Source: Desulfuromonas sp. DDH964 (lineage in GTDB: Bacteria > Desulfobacterota > Desulfuromonadia > Desulfuromonadales > DDH964). From it: a stretch of DNA of 64,000 nucleotides. A program made the position numbers and the translations under genes. The notes under the pieces were generated by a model. The model did no database searches. It was not told where the DNA came from and saw only the letters and a list, made by a program, of their open reading frames with translations. Positions 26,048 through 36,892 of this stretch are shown here, piece by piece (within the stretch, counting starts at the first letter, position 1; each line of letters opens with the position of its first letter). The stretch covers positions 1,798,001 to 1,862,000 of the forward strand of contig NZ_CP015080.1 in the NCBI RefSeq assembly GCF_001611275.1, given 5' to 3'.

Positions 26048-28045
26048 ATGCGCTCAGGCCTGGAATTCGAACGCAGCTGGAGCTACGCCTTCTATGGCGT
26101 CTGCCTCGGTTTTCTGGCGCCGGTCGGCTGGATTGCCCTGCGCCTGATCCTGTTCCGCGATCCGTCGATCGGCCTGTTTGAGCAGATTTTCGACGATATC
26201 GTTCGCAGCGCCGAGAGCCTGGCCCTGTACGGTTACATGGCTGGCGGGACCGCGCTGGTTCTCGGCACCTTCGGCTATCTGATCGGCAGCGCTTCCCAGC
26301 AGATTCACGAGCGGGCGGCCCGTCTCGATGAGCTCAACACCACCGTTGCCACCCAGAAGGAAGAGTTCGAGCGCCGCTTTCGGGACCTCAATAACGGCAT
26401 CAAGAACTTCCATGCCATCAACAACCACATCCAGAAGACCAGCGACCCGCGCCAGGTGATGCACCTTGCCGCGGATGGCCTCCATGAAATCCTCGGCTAC
26501 GACCGGGTCAACATCCTCATGGTCAACAAGGAACGGGACTGCCTCGAATTTACCGCCAGCCGTGGCAGCGGCAATGACAACGTCAAGGGCCTGACGGTTC
26601 CCCTCGACGAACGGGGCGGCGCGCTCTTTCTCGCCGTGCGCGACCAGCGACTGCTGCTGGTCGATGACATCACGCGCTACCCGGACGAATTCCATCTCAA
26701 GGCCCCCTGTGACCGCATTGTCCAGCTGCGGTCACGCAGCTTCATCCTCTGTCCAATCATTGTCCGCGACGAAGTGGTGGGACTCTTCGGCGTCGACAAC
26801 AAGATCAAGCGTAAAGCCCTCGACGATACCGATGTCGATACCGTCAAGCTTTTTGCCGACCAGGTCTCCTCGACCCTGACCAAGCTCGAACTGCTGCAGG
26901 CGGTCGAGACCCTGACCCGGGAGCTCGAAAAGACCTTTGCCGAACTGCTGCGCTACCGGGAAGAGCACGCGCGCTGTGACGAGTCGCTCTATCGCGCCAC
27001 CTCGGCGACCGGCGCGTCGATTGCCGAAATTGTCCACGCCGCCGATGTCGTCCGCCACGCGGTTGACACCACCCGCTCGGCGGCGAGCGAAATTTCGGTC
27101 TCGATCGAACAGGTGAGCCAGAACCTCAACCAGCTCAACGATTTCATGGACCGTTCCATTTCGGCGATGACCGAAATCGGCAATACCATCAAGTCAGTGG
27201 AGGAGAACGGCGCCCGCTCCCACAGCATGTCGGAGACCGTGCGCCGCCAGGCCGAAGAAGGGCGCGCCGGGGTGTCCGATACCCTGGAGGGACTGCAGGG
27301 GATTGCCGGTTCGGTCGACGAGGCCGTAGCCGCCATCGATCGTCTGGCTGAAAAGAGTGAGGAGATCGGCACCATCACCGGGGTGATTACCGAAATCACC
27401 CAGAAGACCAACCTGCTTGCCCTCAACGCGGCCATCATCGCCGCCCAGGCCGGTGAAAACGGGCGCTCCTTCGCCGTAGTGGCGGACGAGGTGCGCAGCC
27501 TCTCCCAGGAAGCAGCCAATTCGACCGGGGCGATCACCGCCATTGTCGAGGAGATCCAGTCCTTCACCCGGGAGACTGTCGACCATATCGGCCAGACCCG
27601 CAGCCTGGTCAGGCAGGGGATCGATAAGGGGAATGACCTGGAAATTTCCCTGCAGCAGATCCTGCAATCTTCCGAGCAGGCGATGCTCATGGCCCAGGAT
27701 ATCCGCAAGGCGACCCGCGAGGTATCCAAGGCGGTCGAGTCGGTGAGCCAATCGATCGAGGATCTCGGCGAAATGTCTTCCCAGGTCTTTGTCGCCTCCC
27801 GGGAGCAGGCCCAGGGGACCCGCAGCATTGTCAAGTCGATCGAAGAGGTCGTGACCATGGCCGACGACATGGCCGAGGCGACCACCCGGCAACAGCAGTC
27901 GACCCGGGATATCGAAGCGGCGGCCCGGGTGGTCACCGGCATGGTCGGGCGGATATTCCAAGCGATGGAAGAGCGCCAGGCCGGCAGCCGCGAGGTCTTC
28001 GAGCGGCTGGAAAAACTGAAGGCCGTGGACAGCAGGGGCGCCTAA
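26048..28045 (+). CDS. GAF-containing methyl-accepting chemotaxis-like protein
   Basis: The 665-residue protein has two N-terminal membrane helices (about 13-35 and 60-80), a short coiled coil, a GAF domain (about 130-290) and an MCP signalling domain (about 330-650). No HAMP domain or large periplasmic sensor is visible, so sensing is probably cytoplasmic. The hairpin tip reads TNLLALNAAIIAAQAGENG. I464 and Q467 replace the Glu and Arg that make trimer contacts in E. coli receptors, a variant seen in other anaerobes' MCP-like proteins (recalled). No che genes are nearby. Output could be chemotaxis or another Che-like pathway. Confidence 0.9.
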   Translation: MRSGLEFERSWSYAFYGVCLGFLAPVGWIALRLILFRDPSIGLFEQIFDDIVRSAESLALYGYMAGGTALVLGTFGYLIGSASQQIHERAARLDELNTTVATQKEEFERRFRDLNNGIKNFHAINNHIQKTSDPRQVMHLAADGLHEILGYDRVNILMVNKERDCLEFTASRGSGNDNVKGLTVPLDERGGALFLAVRDQRLLLVDDITRYPDEFHLKAPCDRIVQLRSRSFILCPIIVRDEVVGLFGVDNKIKRKALDDTDVDTVKLFADQVSSTLTKLELLQAVETLTRELEKTFAELLRYREEHARCDESLYRATSATGASIAEIVHAADVVRHAVDTTRSAASEISVSIEQVSQNLNQLNDFMDRSISAMTEIGNTIKSVEENGARSHSMSETVRRQAEEGRAGVSDTLEGLQGIAGSVDEAVAAIDRLAEKSEEIGTITGVITEITQKTNLLALNAAIIAAQAGENGRSFAVVADEVRSLSQEAANSTGAITAIVEEIQSFTRETVDHIGQTRSLVRQGIDKGNDLEISLQQILQSSEQAMLMAQDIRKATREVSKAVESVSQSIEDLGEMSSQVFVASREQAQGTRSIVKSIEEVVTMADDMAEATTRQQQSTRDIEAAARVVTGMVGRIFQAMEERQAGSREVFERLEKLKAVDSRGA

Positions 28046-28099
28046 AGCAGATTCGGGGCAGGGTGCCGGGCCGCAGCAGGCAACCGGAACAGTAACCAG

Positions 28100-28142
28100 A
28101 AAGACCGTCGGGCGCGCGTGAACGCCGGGCGGTCTTTTTTTG
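28100..28142. terminator. Terminator between the MCP-like and CDF genes
   Basis: AAAGACCG pairs with CGGTCTTT around a GC-rich interior, with a T7 run on the plus strand and an A/T-run on the other, between convergent genes. Confidence 0.75.
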
Positions 28143-28175
28143 TAGTCAGGAAGGGGGGAGGATGCTGCGTTGAGT

Positions 28176-29117
28176 TCAGGAGGCGGCCTGATCATCCTCG
28201 TCCAGGCGGGTCGAGTCGCTGGGACAGTCTTCGCGCCCGGGGCAATGCTCGCGCCGGCAGGGCTCGATGTGGATGGTGACATCGGCCCCCTGGATGTCGG
28301 CTTCGATGCGCTTTTCGAGGTGATCGGCAATGCTGTGTGCCTCTTCCACCGAGAGGTGCTTGCAGACAGTGAGGTGGAAATCCATGATCTTCTGCGAACC
28401 GGCGCGCCGGGTGCGCAGGTTGTGGTAGCCGGTGATGTCATGCTCGTGAGCCTGGATCAGGCGGTCGACCTCGTCACGTACCACCGCAGGCAGCTCCTCG
28501 TCGAGGACGTCGCGCAGGCCCTGGCGGACCAGGCGCAGCGCTTCGAAGAGGATATAACAGGCGATGAGAATGGAGAGGACCGGGTCGAGCCAGGGGATGG
28601 CGACAAAGCGGATAAGGATCAGGCCGAGCATCAGGCCGAGGTTGGTGTAAACGTCCATGGCGAAGTGGAGCGAATCGGCCTGCAGCGCCGACGAGTCGGT
28701 CGCCTTGGCGACCCGGCGCAGGTAGCGACTGATCAGGACCGAAGCGATGGTTCCGATCAGGAGGACGACGATGCCGCTGTCGATGCGGGTGAGGGTCACC
28801 CCGGCGCGCAGCCGGGAGATCGACTCGGCGATGATCCAGATGCCCGAGCCGGCGATCACCAGCGACTGGATCATCGTCGCCAGGGTTTCGTACTTGCCGT
28901 GGCCGAAGGGGTGGTTTTCGTCGGCGGGCTGTTCCGCCTGGCGGATGGCGAGAAAGTTCACTCCGGACATCAGGATGTCGAGCAGGGAGTCGATCGCCGA
29001 GGAGAGGACCGCCATCGAGCCGGTCATGACGCCGGCGACCAGCTTCAGGATGGCGAGGCTGGTGGCGGTGAGAATCGAGATGCTGGCAGCGCGGATTTTT
29101 GCCGAGAGCTGGGCCAT
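28176..29117 (-). CDS. Cation diffusion facilitator metal exporter
   Basis: The start at 29117 ([15 protein letters not shown]) gives 313 residues with six membrane helices in the first 200. The metal site shows as [14 protein letters not shown] in helix 2 and [12 protein letters not shown] in helix 5; HPFGHGKYE follows helix 2. The cytoplasmic C-terminal domain has [23 protein letters not shown]. An unusual tail, [12 protein letters not shown], adds cysteines and a histidine that could bind metal. It would export Zn2+, Fe2+ or similar ions by proton antiport. It lies downstream of the unknown gene at 29141 on the same strand. Confidence 0.93.
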   Translation of the reverse strand: MAQLSAKIRAASISILTATSLAILKLVAGVMTGSMAVLSSAIDSLLDILMSGVNFLAIRQAEQPADENHPFGHGKYETLATMIQSLVIAGSGIWIIAESISRLRAGVTLTRIDSGIVVLLIGTIASVLISRYLRRVAKATDSSALQADSLHFAMDVYTNLGLMLGLILIRFVAIPWLDPVLSILIACYILFEALRLVRQGLRDVLDEELPAVVRDEVDRLIQAHEHDITGYHNLRTRRAGSQKIMDFHLTVCKHLSVEEAHSIADHLEKRIEADIQGADVTIHIEPCRREHCPGREDCPSDSTRLDEDDQAAS

Positions 29118-29140
29118 GCGTAGTCTTCCCGGTGGTCGGT

Positions 29141-29659
29141 TCAGTCGCCGACCGGACAGGCCCGGTCCCAGCGGCTGTAGCCGTCGTTGTCGATAGCCCA
29201 GAAGGCGTCGATGCGCCCGCGAAAGAATTCGACGTCTCTGGCCTGGTTTTGCATTTCGGTTGCCAGGGTCGGCGGAACCAGTCCCTGTTCGGCCAGGTAG
29301 TGATAAAAGACCGTGACCCCCTCGAGGATGGCGCAAAGCTCCTTCAGGTTCGGTTCGAGGTTGCGCACGATGTACCAGTTGCCGGCAAACTGCCGCAGGC
29401 GTTGCGGCTGCAATTGCAGGATGTTCTCGCGGCGATCGCCGATGACGAATTCGCGCAGAAAGTAGTCGGCGCCATGGGCGAGGGCGCCGGCTGCGGCCGA
29501 ATCGAAGTCGCCGGCGGCGACCAGGTCGGAAGCGAAACGGAGCAGCAGCTGGTGGCAGAAGCGGTCGGCGCGAATTTCATCTTCAAGGGTGGTGATACTG
29601 AAGACACTTTCCGGGAAGGCTTCGCTCAGCGGCAGATCGGTGGGGAGGGAAGACGGCAT
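29141..29659 (-). CDS. Conserved-looking protein of unknown function
   Basis: I do not recognise this 172-residue protein. The ATG at 29659 is preceded by AGGAG. There is no signal peptide, membrane segment or cysteine motif; it looks cytoplasmic, mostly helical and acidic. Features are a [21 protein letters not shown] helix pair, [17 protein letters not shown], and [12 protein letters not shown] near the middle. It ends with several aromatic residues ([13 protein letters not shown]). It is 23 bp upstream of the CDF exporter, so the two may share a transcript, and it is divergent from mutS. Codon use resembles its neighbours, arguing for a real gene. Confidence 0.72.
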   Translation of the reverse strand: MPSSLPTDLPLSEAFPESVFSITTLEDEIRADRFCHQLLLRFASDLVAAGDFDSAAAGALAHGADYFLREFVIGDRRENILQLQPQRLRQFAGNWYIVRNLEPNLKELCAILEGVTVFYHYLAEQGLVPPTLATEMQNQARDVEFFRGRIDAFWAIDNDGYSRWDRACPVGD

Positions 29660-29757
29660 GAAGAGCTCCTTAAATGGGGCCTTTCTTATCACTCTGGCGC
29701 CTCCCCGTCAAGGATATACCTCTCCTGGCCGGGTTGGGAGGCGTTCCCCTTTACCTG

Positions 29758-29787
29758 TTTACAGAGGGGTGTGGCGTTTGTTAACAT
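29758..29787 (+). promoter_or_regulatory. Promoter of mutS operon
   Basis: TTTACA and TAACAT are 18 bp apart and end 52 bp before the mutS start. No better match is seen in the divergent spacer. Confidence 0.45.
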
Positions 29788-29839
29788 AACGCCCATTTCG
29801 AACCTGCCGAGACCGGCTCCTTCCCGCGAGGATTGCTGC

Positions 29840-32461
29840 ATGAACGCCCCCACCCCGATGATGCGTCAGTACCTGGAGATCAAGGCCGATTACCCTGACG
29901 CCATCCTCTTCTTCCGCCTCGGGGACTTCTACGAGATGTTCCTGGACGATGCGGTGACGGCGTCACGGGTCCTCGACATCACCCTCACCTCCCGCAACAA
30001 GGGGGCCGCCGACGAGGTCCCCTTGTGCGGCATCCCCTACCACAGCTGCCAGCCCTATATTGCTCGTCTGGTGGAGAATGGCTACAAGGTCGCGGTCTGC
30101 GAGCAGGTCGAGGACCCGAAGAGTGCCAAGGGGATCGTGCGCCGCGAAGTGGTGCGCGTCGTTACCCCCGGCCTGGTGGTTGACAGCGACACCCTGCGGC
30201 CCAAGGAAAACAACTACCTCGCTGCCGTCGCCGGCGCTCCCGGAGGGCGTTGGGGGGTGGCGGTCCTCGATATCACCACTGGTGAATTCCGCGCCACCGA
30301 GGTGGCCGGGGAGGGCCCCCTGCGCAGCGAGCTGGCCGCCTTCAACCCGCGCGAGGTGCTCGTTGCCGCCGCCGAGGACGGCAGTGCCTTGCCGCCGGTG
30401 CTGGCCGAACTGCCGCCGGAGGTGGTGGTCAACCGGCTGCCGGCCTGGGTCTACGAACCGGACCGGGCGGCGGAACAGATTCGGCGTTTCTTCGCCTGCG
30501 CCAGCCTCGAGTCCTTCGGCTGCGCCGAGCTGCCGTTGGCGGTCGCCGCCGCCGGGGCGGTCCTGCATTACCTGGAGCTGACCCAGAAGCAGGGGGTCGC
30601 CCATGTCCGCACCCTGCAGACCTACCACAGCCGCGATTTCATGGTGCTCGATGCCGCCACCCGGCGTAATCTCGAACTGACCGCCACCATCTACGACGGC
30701 AGTCGCAAGGGCTCGCTGCTCGGGGTCCTCGACCGCACCCTGACCGCCATGGGGGGGCGCAAGCTGCGGCATTGGGTGCATCACCCGCTGGTTGCGGTTG
30801 AGCCGGTCCGGCGCCGCCACCAGGCGGTGACCGAACTGGTCGAGCAGTCGCTGCCGCGCCTTGAGCTGCGCCAGGGACTTGACGGCGTCTACGATCTTGA
30901 ACGTCTCAGCGCCCGCATCAGCATGGCCAATGCCAACGCCAAGGACCTGGCCGCCCTGCGCAGCTCGCTGGAGCGGCTGCCGGCGCTGCGCGATACCCTG
31001 CAGGGGCTGGCCAGCCCACTGCTGGCGGAACTGGTGGCGGCGATCGATCCCCTTGAGGATGTCGCCGCGCTGATCGCCGCCGCCCTGGTCGAAGATCCCC
31101 CCTTCGTGCTGCGCGAGGGGGGGCTGATCCGCGACGGCTTCGATCCCGGCCTCGATGAGCTGCGGACCATCGCCCGGGAAGGGAAGGGGTGGATCGCCCG
31201 TCTCGAACAGGAGGAGAAGGTGCGCACCGGCATCTCTTCTCTCAAGGTGCGCTACAACAAGGTCTTCGGCTATTACCTCGAAGTGACCCGCAGCCACCTC
31301 GACAAGGTTCCCGACGACTACCAGCGCAAGCAGACCCTCGCCAACGCCGAGCGCTACATCACCCCGGCGCTGAAGGAATACGAGGAGAAGGTCCTCGGCG
31401 CCGAGGAGCGCCTGGTCGAGCTCGAGTACGACCTCTTCCAGCAGTTGCGCCAGCAGGTCTCGGCCCAGGCCGAACGGATCCAGCGCACCGCCGACGCCCT
31501 CGCCAGCTGCGATGTCCTCGCCGCCCTCGCCGACCTGGCCCATGAACGGAACTATGTCTGCCCGCAGATCGATGGCGGCGACCAGCTGGTGATCGTCGAA
31601 GGACGGCATCCCGTCATCGAAACCATGTCCCTTGGCGAACGTTTCGTCCCCAACGACGTCGACCTCGACAGCGGCGAAAACCAGTTGCTGATTATCACCG
31701 GTCCGAACATGGCCGGCAAGTCGACCTTCATGCGCCAGGTGGCGCTGATTACCCTGATGGCACAGATGGGGAGCCTGGTGCCCGCCAAAGAGGCACGGAT
31801 CGGGCTGGTCGACCGCATCTTTACCCGCGTCGGCGCCAGCGACAACCTCGCCCGCGGCCAGTCGACCTTCATGGTCGAGATGACCGAAACCGCCAATATT
31901 CTCAACCACGCGACGCCGAAAAGCCTGATCATCCTCGACGAGATCGGGCGCGGCACCTCGACCTTCGACGGTGTCAGTATTGCCTGGGCGGTGGCAGAGT
32001 ACTTGCACGACCATGCTCCGGTGGCGGCGCGCACCCTCTTCGCCACCCATTACCACGAGCTGACCGAACTCGCCGTGACCCGGCCGCGGGTGCGTAACTA
32101 CAACATCGCGGTCAAGGAGTGGAACGACCAGATCGTCTTCTTGCGCAAGATCGTCAAGGGGGGCGCCAGCCACTCCTACGGTATCCAGGTCGCCCGCCTT
32201 GCCGGTCTCCCCGAGGAGGTCATCGCCCGCGCCCGCGAGATCCTGCGCAACCTCGAAGCAGGGGAATTCGTCGGCGAAGGGGAACCGCGTCTGGCGCGCA
32301 GCCGGCGCCCCGGGCGGCAGGCCACGCCGTCGCCGCAGCTCTCCCTCTTTGCCGCCGCGGGACCCGACCCGCTGCGCGAACGCCTCGAGTGCGTCGACGT
32401 ATCGGTAGTGACGCCCCTTGAAGCCCTTAATCTCCTAGATGAACTGAAGAGACTGGTATAG
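29840..32461 (+). CDS. mutS: DNA mismatch repair protein MutS
   Basis: The ATG at 29840 gives an 873-residue MutS1. The mismatch-reading FYE motif is in [12 protein letters not shown] near residue 36. The C-terminal ATPase has Walker [10 protein letters not shown] near 630, the FMVEMTE and [13 protein letters not shown] blocks and FATHYHEL. Upstream is the full lever/clamp region, so it is not a short MutS2. It recognises mispairs and recruits MutL, which is not in this window. The tail [15 protein letters not shown] is a beta-clamp/tetramerisation type end. It is three bases ahead of the amidase gene. Confidence 0.97.
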   Translation: MNAPTPMMRQYLEIKADYPDAILFFRLGDFYEMFLDDAVTASRVLDITLTSRNKGAADEVPLCGIPYHSCQPYIARLVENGYKVAVCEQVEDPKSAKGIVRREVVRVVTPGLVVDSDTLRPKENNYLAAVAGAPGGRWGVAVLDITTGEFRATEVAGEGPLRSELAAFNPREVLVAAAEDGSALPPVLAELPPEVVVNRLPAWVYEPDRAAEQIRRFFACASLESFGCAELPLAVAAAGAVLHYLELTQKQGVAHVRTLQTYHSRDFMVLDAATRRNLELTATIYDGSRKGSLLGVLDRTLTAMGGRKLRHWVHHPLVAVEPVRRRHQAVTELVEQSLPRLELRQGLDGVYDLERLSARISMANANAKDLAALRSSLERLPALRDTLQGLASPLLAELVAAIDPLEDVAALIAAALVEDPPFVLREGGLIRDGFDPGLDELRTIAREGKGWIARLEQEEKVRTGISSLKVRYNKVFGYYLEVTRSHLDKVPDDYQRKQTLANAERYITPALKEYEEKVLGAEERLVELEYDLFQQLRQQVSAQAERIQRTADALASCDVLAALADLAHERNYVCPQIDGGDQLVIVEGRHPVIETMSLGERFVPNDVDLDSGENQLLIITGPNMAGKSTFMRQVALITLMAQMGSLVPAKEARIGLVDRIFTRVGASDNLARGQSTFMVEMTETANILNHATPKSLIILDEIGRGTSTFDGVSIAWAVAEYLHDHAPVAARTLFATHYHELTELAVTRPRVRNYNIAVKEWNDQIVFLRKIVKGGASHSYGIQVARLAGLPEEVIARAREILRNLEAGEFVGEGEPRLARSRRPGRQATPSPQLSLFAAAGPDPLRERLECVDVSVVTPLEALNLLDELKRLV

Positions 32462-32464
32462 CCA

Positions 32465-34186
32465 ATGCCTTTGGTCCGCTCGCTGACGATACTGCTGCTC
32501 CTCTTCACCCTGGTGGCGCCGTGCCAAGCCGCCACCAGCGCGGCGGACGCCTATGGGGCGGCCCGCAAGTCGTACCAGCGCCTCCAGGATTCCCCCAAAA
32601 AACAACGCTATCGCGACCAATGGCAACGGGTGATCGATGCGTTTCTGGCCATTCCGCAGCGTTATCCCGATGCCGACGAGGGGGCGCGCGCCCTCTACCT
32701 GGCGGGTAAAGCGAGCGAGGGGCTCTATGACGTTTCGCGCATCGGCAGCGACGCGCGCCAGGCCGTCGCTCTCTACCTGCGGCTGGTGGCGGAATACCCG
32801 CGCAGCTCTCTGGCCGACGACGCCTTGTTGCTGGCCGCTGAAATCTATTCCGCTACGCTCGCCGATCCGGCCGCGGCGGCGCGCCTCTATCGGCAGATTC
32901 TGGCCGACTATCCGCAAGGCGACATGGTAGCCAAGGCGCGCCAGGCCTGCCGGGAACTGGACGGCTGCAGCGACCCGGCCCCCGCCGCGGTCAAAACGGC
33001 CACCCCTTCCGTGGCGGTGGTCGGCGGCAGTGCTGGCGCTGAATTGACCGGGGTGCGTTTCTGGTCCAACCCCGGGTATACCCGGGTGGTGCTCGATCTC
33101 TCGGCCCCGGTGCAGTTCCTCTCCAACCTCCTCGCCGGCAATCCCGGCAAGGGAGTGACGCCGCGGCTCTACGTCGACCTGGTCGGAACTGTCCCGGCGT
33201 CCGGTCTGAACGACACCACCAGCGTCGATGACGGCCTGCTGAAACAGATCCGCTCCGGCCGTCCCGCTGAAGAGCGGACCCGGGTGGTCCTCGACCTGGT
33301 CAGTTTCAAGGACTACAAGGTCTTCCCCCTCGACGACCCCTTCCGTATCGTCATTGACGTGATCGGCGATGGTCCGATCCTGGAACCGAACCGCCCCGCC
33401 CTTGGTCCGCTGCCGGCCGATGACGGCATCTCCAGGATCCTCGAAAATACCCCGGTCGAGCGTCCCGTCAAGCTGCATATTCCGCAGAAAGGGAACAACG
33501 CCCTGCGCCGCATCGTCGTCGATGCCGGTCATGGCGGCAAGGACCCCGGCGCCGTCGGGCCCGGCGGATCCCTGGAGAAGGACGTGACCCTCGCCCTGGC
33601 CCGGGAGCTAGCCCGCCGCCTCGAAAAGGACCTCGGTTGCGAAGTGGTGATGACTCGTGACGGCGATGTCTTTCTCCCCCTTGAGGAACGGACCGCCATT
33701 GCCAACAAGGTCGGCGCCGACCTCTTCATCTCCCTGCACGCCAATGCCAGCACCAAGGGGAGCGTCTACGGCATCGAAACCTACTACCTGAACTTTTCCA
33801 AGAACGACCAGGCGGTAGCGGTGGCGGCCCGGGAAAACGGAACCTCCCTCAAACAGGTCGGCGATCTCGAACTGATCCTGTTCGATCTGATGGCCAACTC
33901 CAAGATCAACGAGTCGAGCCGCCTGGCGGCGGAGATCCAGAACTCCCTGGTGGCGGGCCTCACCCGCAACTACCCCTCCATTCGTGACCTCGGCGTGCGC
34001 CAGGGACCCTTTTACGTCCTGCTCGGCGCCACCATGCCATCGGTCCTGGTCGAGAGCGCCTTCATCAGTCACCCGCGGGAAGAGTCCCGCCTTAAGGATC
34101 CAGCCTTTCGCGCCCGCACCGCCGATGCCATTGTTCGCGGTGTCCGCAATTACGCCACCGCTCTGAAGATGATTGCCGCCCAATGA
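32465..34186 (+). CDS. N-acetylmuramoyl-L-alanine amidase with AMIN domain
   Basis: The 573-residue protein has a signal peptide (about 1-22, ending PCQA), an alpha-helical TPR-like region (about 30-165), and a linker. An AMIN domain (about 190-300, TRVVLDLSAPVQFL) targets peptidoglycan at division sites, and an Amidase_3 domain follows (about 345-570). Zinc ligands are seen in VDAGHGGKDPGA, the later SLHANA histidine, and the catalytic glutamate in ESAFISHPREE. It cleaves the amide between MurNAc and the stem peptide in the periplasm during cell separation. The TPR-like N-terminal extension is common in delta-proteobacterial amidases. Its stop overlaps glnD (ATGA). Confidence 0.94.
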   Translation: MPLVRSLTILLLLFTLVAPCQAATSAADAYGAARKSYQRLQDSPKKQRYRDQWQRVIDAFLAIPQRYPDADEGARALYLAGKASEGLYDVSRIGSDARQAVALYLRLVAEYPRSSLADDALLLAAEIYSATLADPAAAARLYRQILADYPQGDMVAKARQACRELDGCSDPAPAAVKTATPSVAVVGGSAGAELTGVRFWSNPGYTRVVLDLSAPVQFLSNLLAGNPGKGVTPRLYVDLVGTVPASGLNDTTSVDDGLLKQIRSGRPAEERTRVVLDLVSFKDYKVFPLDDPFRIVIDVIGDGPILEPNRPALGPLPADDGISRILENTPVERPVKLHIPQKGNNALRRIVVDAGHGGKDPGAVGPGGSLEKDVTLALARELARRLEKDLGCEVVMTRDGDVFLPLEERTAIANKVGADLFISLHANASTKGSVYGIETYYLNFSKNDQAVAVAARENGTSLKQVGDLELILFDLMANSKINESSRLAAEIQNSLVAGLTRNYPSIRDLGVRQGPFYVLLGATMPSVLVESAFISHPREESRLKDPAFRARTADAIVRGVRNYATALKMIAAQ

Positions 34187-36885
34187 AAGCTGAGCCTGGT
34201 ATGCAGACCGAACCCTTCTTCTCCCGTGAGCTTTTGACCGATCCGGCGCTCCCCTACGAGGAACGCCGGGCCCGCCTGCTCGAGGCTTCGCGCAAATTTC
34301 TCGACCATCACCTCGAACAGATCCGTCAGCGTCACCGCAGCGGCGAGAGCGGCCGTCGCATCGTCGGCAGCCTCACCTCGCTGGCCGATACCCTGATCCG
34401 CAACCTCTATCGCAGCGTCTCCGCCGATCTCCCCGAGGCCGGCCAGGGATCCTGCACTCTCATTGCTCTTGGCGGCTATGGCCGTGGCGAGCTCAACCCG
34501 CGCAGCGACATCGACCTGATGTTCTACTACAGCGGCAAGGATCGCCCTTACGCCGAGAAGATTTCCGAACGCATGCTTTACCTGCTCTGGGACCTCGGCG
34601 TCGAAGTCGGTTACAGCGTGCGCACCGAGAAGGATTGCCTGGAGATGGCCGAAAAGGACATCACCGCACGCACCGCCCTGCTCGATTCCCGTTACCTGGT
34701 TGGCGACGAGATCCTCTTCCAGGCGTATGAACGCAGCGTCATGACGGCGATTCTCGGCCGCAATACCCCGGGCTTCATCAAGGAGAAACTGGAGGAAAAT
34801 CGGCGTCGCCTGCAAAAATACGGTTCTTCGGTCTTTCTCCTCGAACCGAACATCAAGGAAGGGGAGGGGGGCCTGCGCGACCTGCATACCGCCCTCTGGA
34901 TCGCCCAGGTCAAGTTCAAGGCCCGCTCCCTGCGTGACCTGATCATCAAGGGGGTGATGACCGAGCAGGAGGGGGCGAGCTTCGAGGCGGCCCTCGATTA
35001 TCTCTGGCGCATTCGCAACGAGCTCCATTTCCTCTCGCCGCGCAAGAACGAGCAGATCAACTTCGAGCAGCAGGAGAAGATCGCCGCCTTCCTCGGTTAC
35101 CAGGACAACCGCAAGGCTCCGGCCGTCGAACAGTTCATGCAGGACTACTACTCCCATGCCACCCAGGTCGAGCACATCGCTTCGCTGCTGATCACCAAGG
35201 CGACCCAGCAGGAGGAATCGGGACTGCGCCTCTTCGGTTATCTCAAGCGGCGCGCCGTGGCCGATGGTTTCTACATCCTGCGCGGCGAGCTGCGGCTGAC
35301 CCGGGACGATCTTTTTGAGAAGAACCCGGCGGCGATGATGACGGCCTTCCAGCTCGCCCAGCACCATGGGGTGAAGCTCGCCGTCCCCCTCAAGGGGCTG
35401 ATCCGCGACAACCTGCACCGCATCAACGACCGCATCCGCCGCAGCCGCACCATGAGTGAGGGGTTCCTCGAGATCCTGCGGCAGCCGCGGGGACTGGGGC
35501 GAATCCTGCGCGACATGCATCACCTGCAGTTCCTCAACCGCTTTATCCCCGAATTCGAGCGCATCTACTGCAAGGTCCAGCATGACGCCTACCACATCTA
35601 CACCGTCGACATCCATACCCTCTTTGCCATGGAGGAGATCGCCAAGCTCTGGCTCGGGGAGTACCGCGAAAAGAAACCGCTGCTGACCCAGGTCGCCAAC
35701 GATATCGAAAAGAAGGAGCTGCTGCTACTGGCGGTGATGTTCCACGATATCGGCAAGGGGGAGGGGAAGGATCACTCCAACAAGGGGGCCGACATGGTGC
35801 CGACCATCGCCCGCCGCCTTGGCCTTAACAAGGAGGACAGCCTGCGCCTCGAGTTTTTGGTCCGCAATCATCTGCAGATGGCGCACATCTCCCAGCGCCG
35901 CGACCTCCATGATGACAAGCTGATCATCCAGTTCGCCCGCACCATGGAGATGAGCGAAAACCTCAGGATGCTCTTTCTGCTTACCTTCGCCGACATCAAG
36001 GCAGTCGGTCCCGATGTCTGGTCGGAGTGGAAGGGACTGCTGCTGCAGGAACTCTACGAGAAGGCCTACGAGGTGCTGGAGCGGGGCAATTTCCAGCTCG
36101 AGAAGCGCTCGGAGAAGCTGCGCAACCGTCGCCGCAAGGTGCTGGAGCGGCTCAGCGACGAGTTCGACAGCCGCCAGGTCAAGGAACTGGTCGCCTCCCT
36201 CGGTACCCGCTACCTGATGTCCTATCGCTCCCAGGGGATCGCCGAACACCTGCGGGTGCTGCTCGGGCGCGGTGAAAAGACCGTGGCGCTCAAGGTCGAG
36301 CAGGTTGCCGAGGCCGATTTCACCCAGGTGACGATCACCACCGTCGACATCCCCGGCCTCTTCTCCAAGATCGCCGGGGTGATGGCGGCCAACGGCATCA
36401 ACATTCTCGGGGCGCAGATTTTCACCACCGGCAACGGCATCGCCCTCGATATTCTCCAGGTCCTCAGTGCCGGCGGCGAGCGCATCACCTCCGCTGACAA
36501 GTGGGCGCGTTTCGAGGCCGACCTGACCGCCGTCATCGAGGGGCGGGCCCGGGTCGACGACCTGGTGAAGAAGCGGCACCGGCCGAGCTACCTTTCCGAA
36601 CGTCCGCTCCCCAGGCATCCCAACCGGGTCGAGATCGACAACGAGATTTCCGCCGAATACACGGTCATCGATCTCTTCGCCCGCGACCAGGTCGGCCTCC
36701 TCTACCGCATTACCAGGACCCTCAAGGAACTCGGGCTCTACATCGGGGTTTCGAAGATCTCGACCAAGGTTGATCAGGTCACCGACACCTTCTACGTCCA
36801 GGATATTTTCGGCCAGAAGGTGATCGCCGAGGAGAAACTACGGGAAGTGCGGGAAAAGCTCCTGGCGTGCCTCGACGAGGAGTGA
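34183..36885 (+). CDS. glnD: Bifunctional uridylyltransferase/uridylyl-removing enzyme GlnD
   Basis: At 900 residues it has the full GlnD layout. The nucleotidyltransferase has GGYGRGELNPRSDIDLMF near 97-115, and a GlnD-specific helical region carries LLEPNIKEGEGGLRDLHTALW. The HD hydrolase has MFHDIGKGEGKDHS near 520, and two ACT domains lie at about 710-790 and 825-895. It uridylylates PII at low glutamine and removes UMP at high glutamine; its target glnB lies at 11570. The ATG overlaps the amidase stop, so translation is coupled although the functions differ. Confidence 0.97.
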   Translation: MKAEPGMQTEPFFSRELLTDPALPYEERRARLLEASRKFLDHHLEQIRQRHRSGESGRRIVGSLTSLADTLIRNLYRSVSADLPEAGQGSCTLIALGGYGRGELNPRSDIDLMFYYSGKDRPYAEKISERMLYLLWDLGVEVGYSVRTEKDCLEMAEKDITARTALLDSRYLVGDEILFQAYERSVMTAILGRNTPGFIKEKLEENRRRLQKYGSSVFLLEPNIKEGEGGLRDLHTALWIAQVKFKARSLRDLIIKGVMTEQEGASFEAALDYLWRIRNELHFLSPRKNEQINFEQQEKIAAFLGYQDNRKAPAVEQFMQDYYSHATQVEHIASLLITKATQQEESGLRLFGYLKRRAVADGFYILRGELRLTRDDLFEKNPAAMMTAFQLAQHHGVKLAVPLKGLIRDNLHRINDRIRRSRTMSEGFLEILRQPRGLGRILRDMHHLQFLNRFIPEFERIYCKVQHDAYHIYTVDIHTLFAMEEIAKLWLGEYREKKPLLTQVANDIEKKELLLLAVMFHDIGKGEGKDHSNKGADMVPTIARRLGLNKEDSLRLEFLVRNHLQMAHISQRRDLHDDKLIIQFARTMEMSENLRMLFLLTFADIKAVGPDVWSEWKGLLLQELYEKAYEVLERGNFQLEKRSEKLRNRRRKVLERLSDEFDSRQVKELVASLGTRYLMSYRSQGIAEHLRVLLGRGEKTVALKVEQVAEADFTQVTITTVDIPGLFSKIAGVMAANGINILGAQIFTTGNGIALDILQVLSAGGERITSADKWARFEADLTAVIEGRARVDDLVKKRHRPSYLSERPLPRHPNRVEIDNEISAEYTVIDLFARDQVGLLYRITRTLKELGLYIGVSKISTKVDQVTDTFYVQDIFGQKVIAEEKLREVREKLLACLDEE

Positions 36886-36892
36886 AGCCCGG

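Noticed and set aside
29963..32173. 736-codon minus-strand frame opposite mutS
   Set aside because: Antisense to a clear MutS, compositionally biased, and without a ribosome-binding site.
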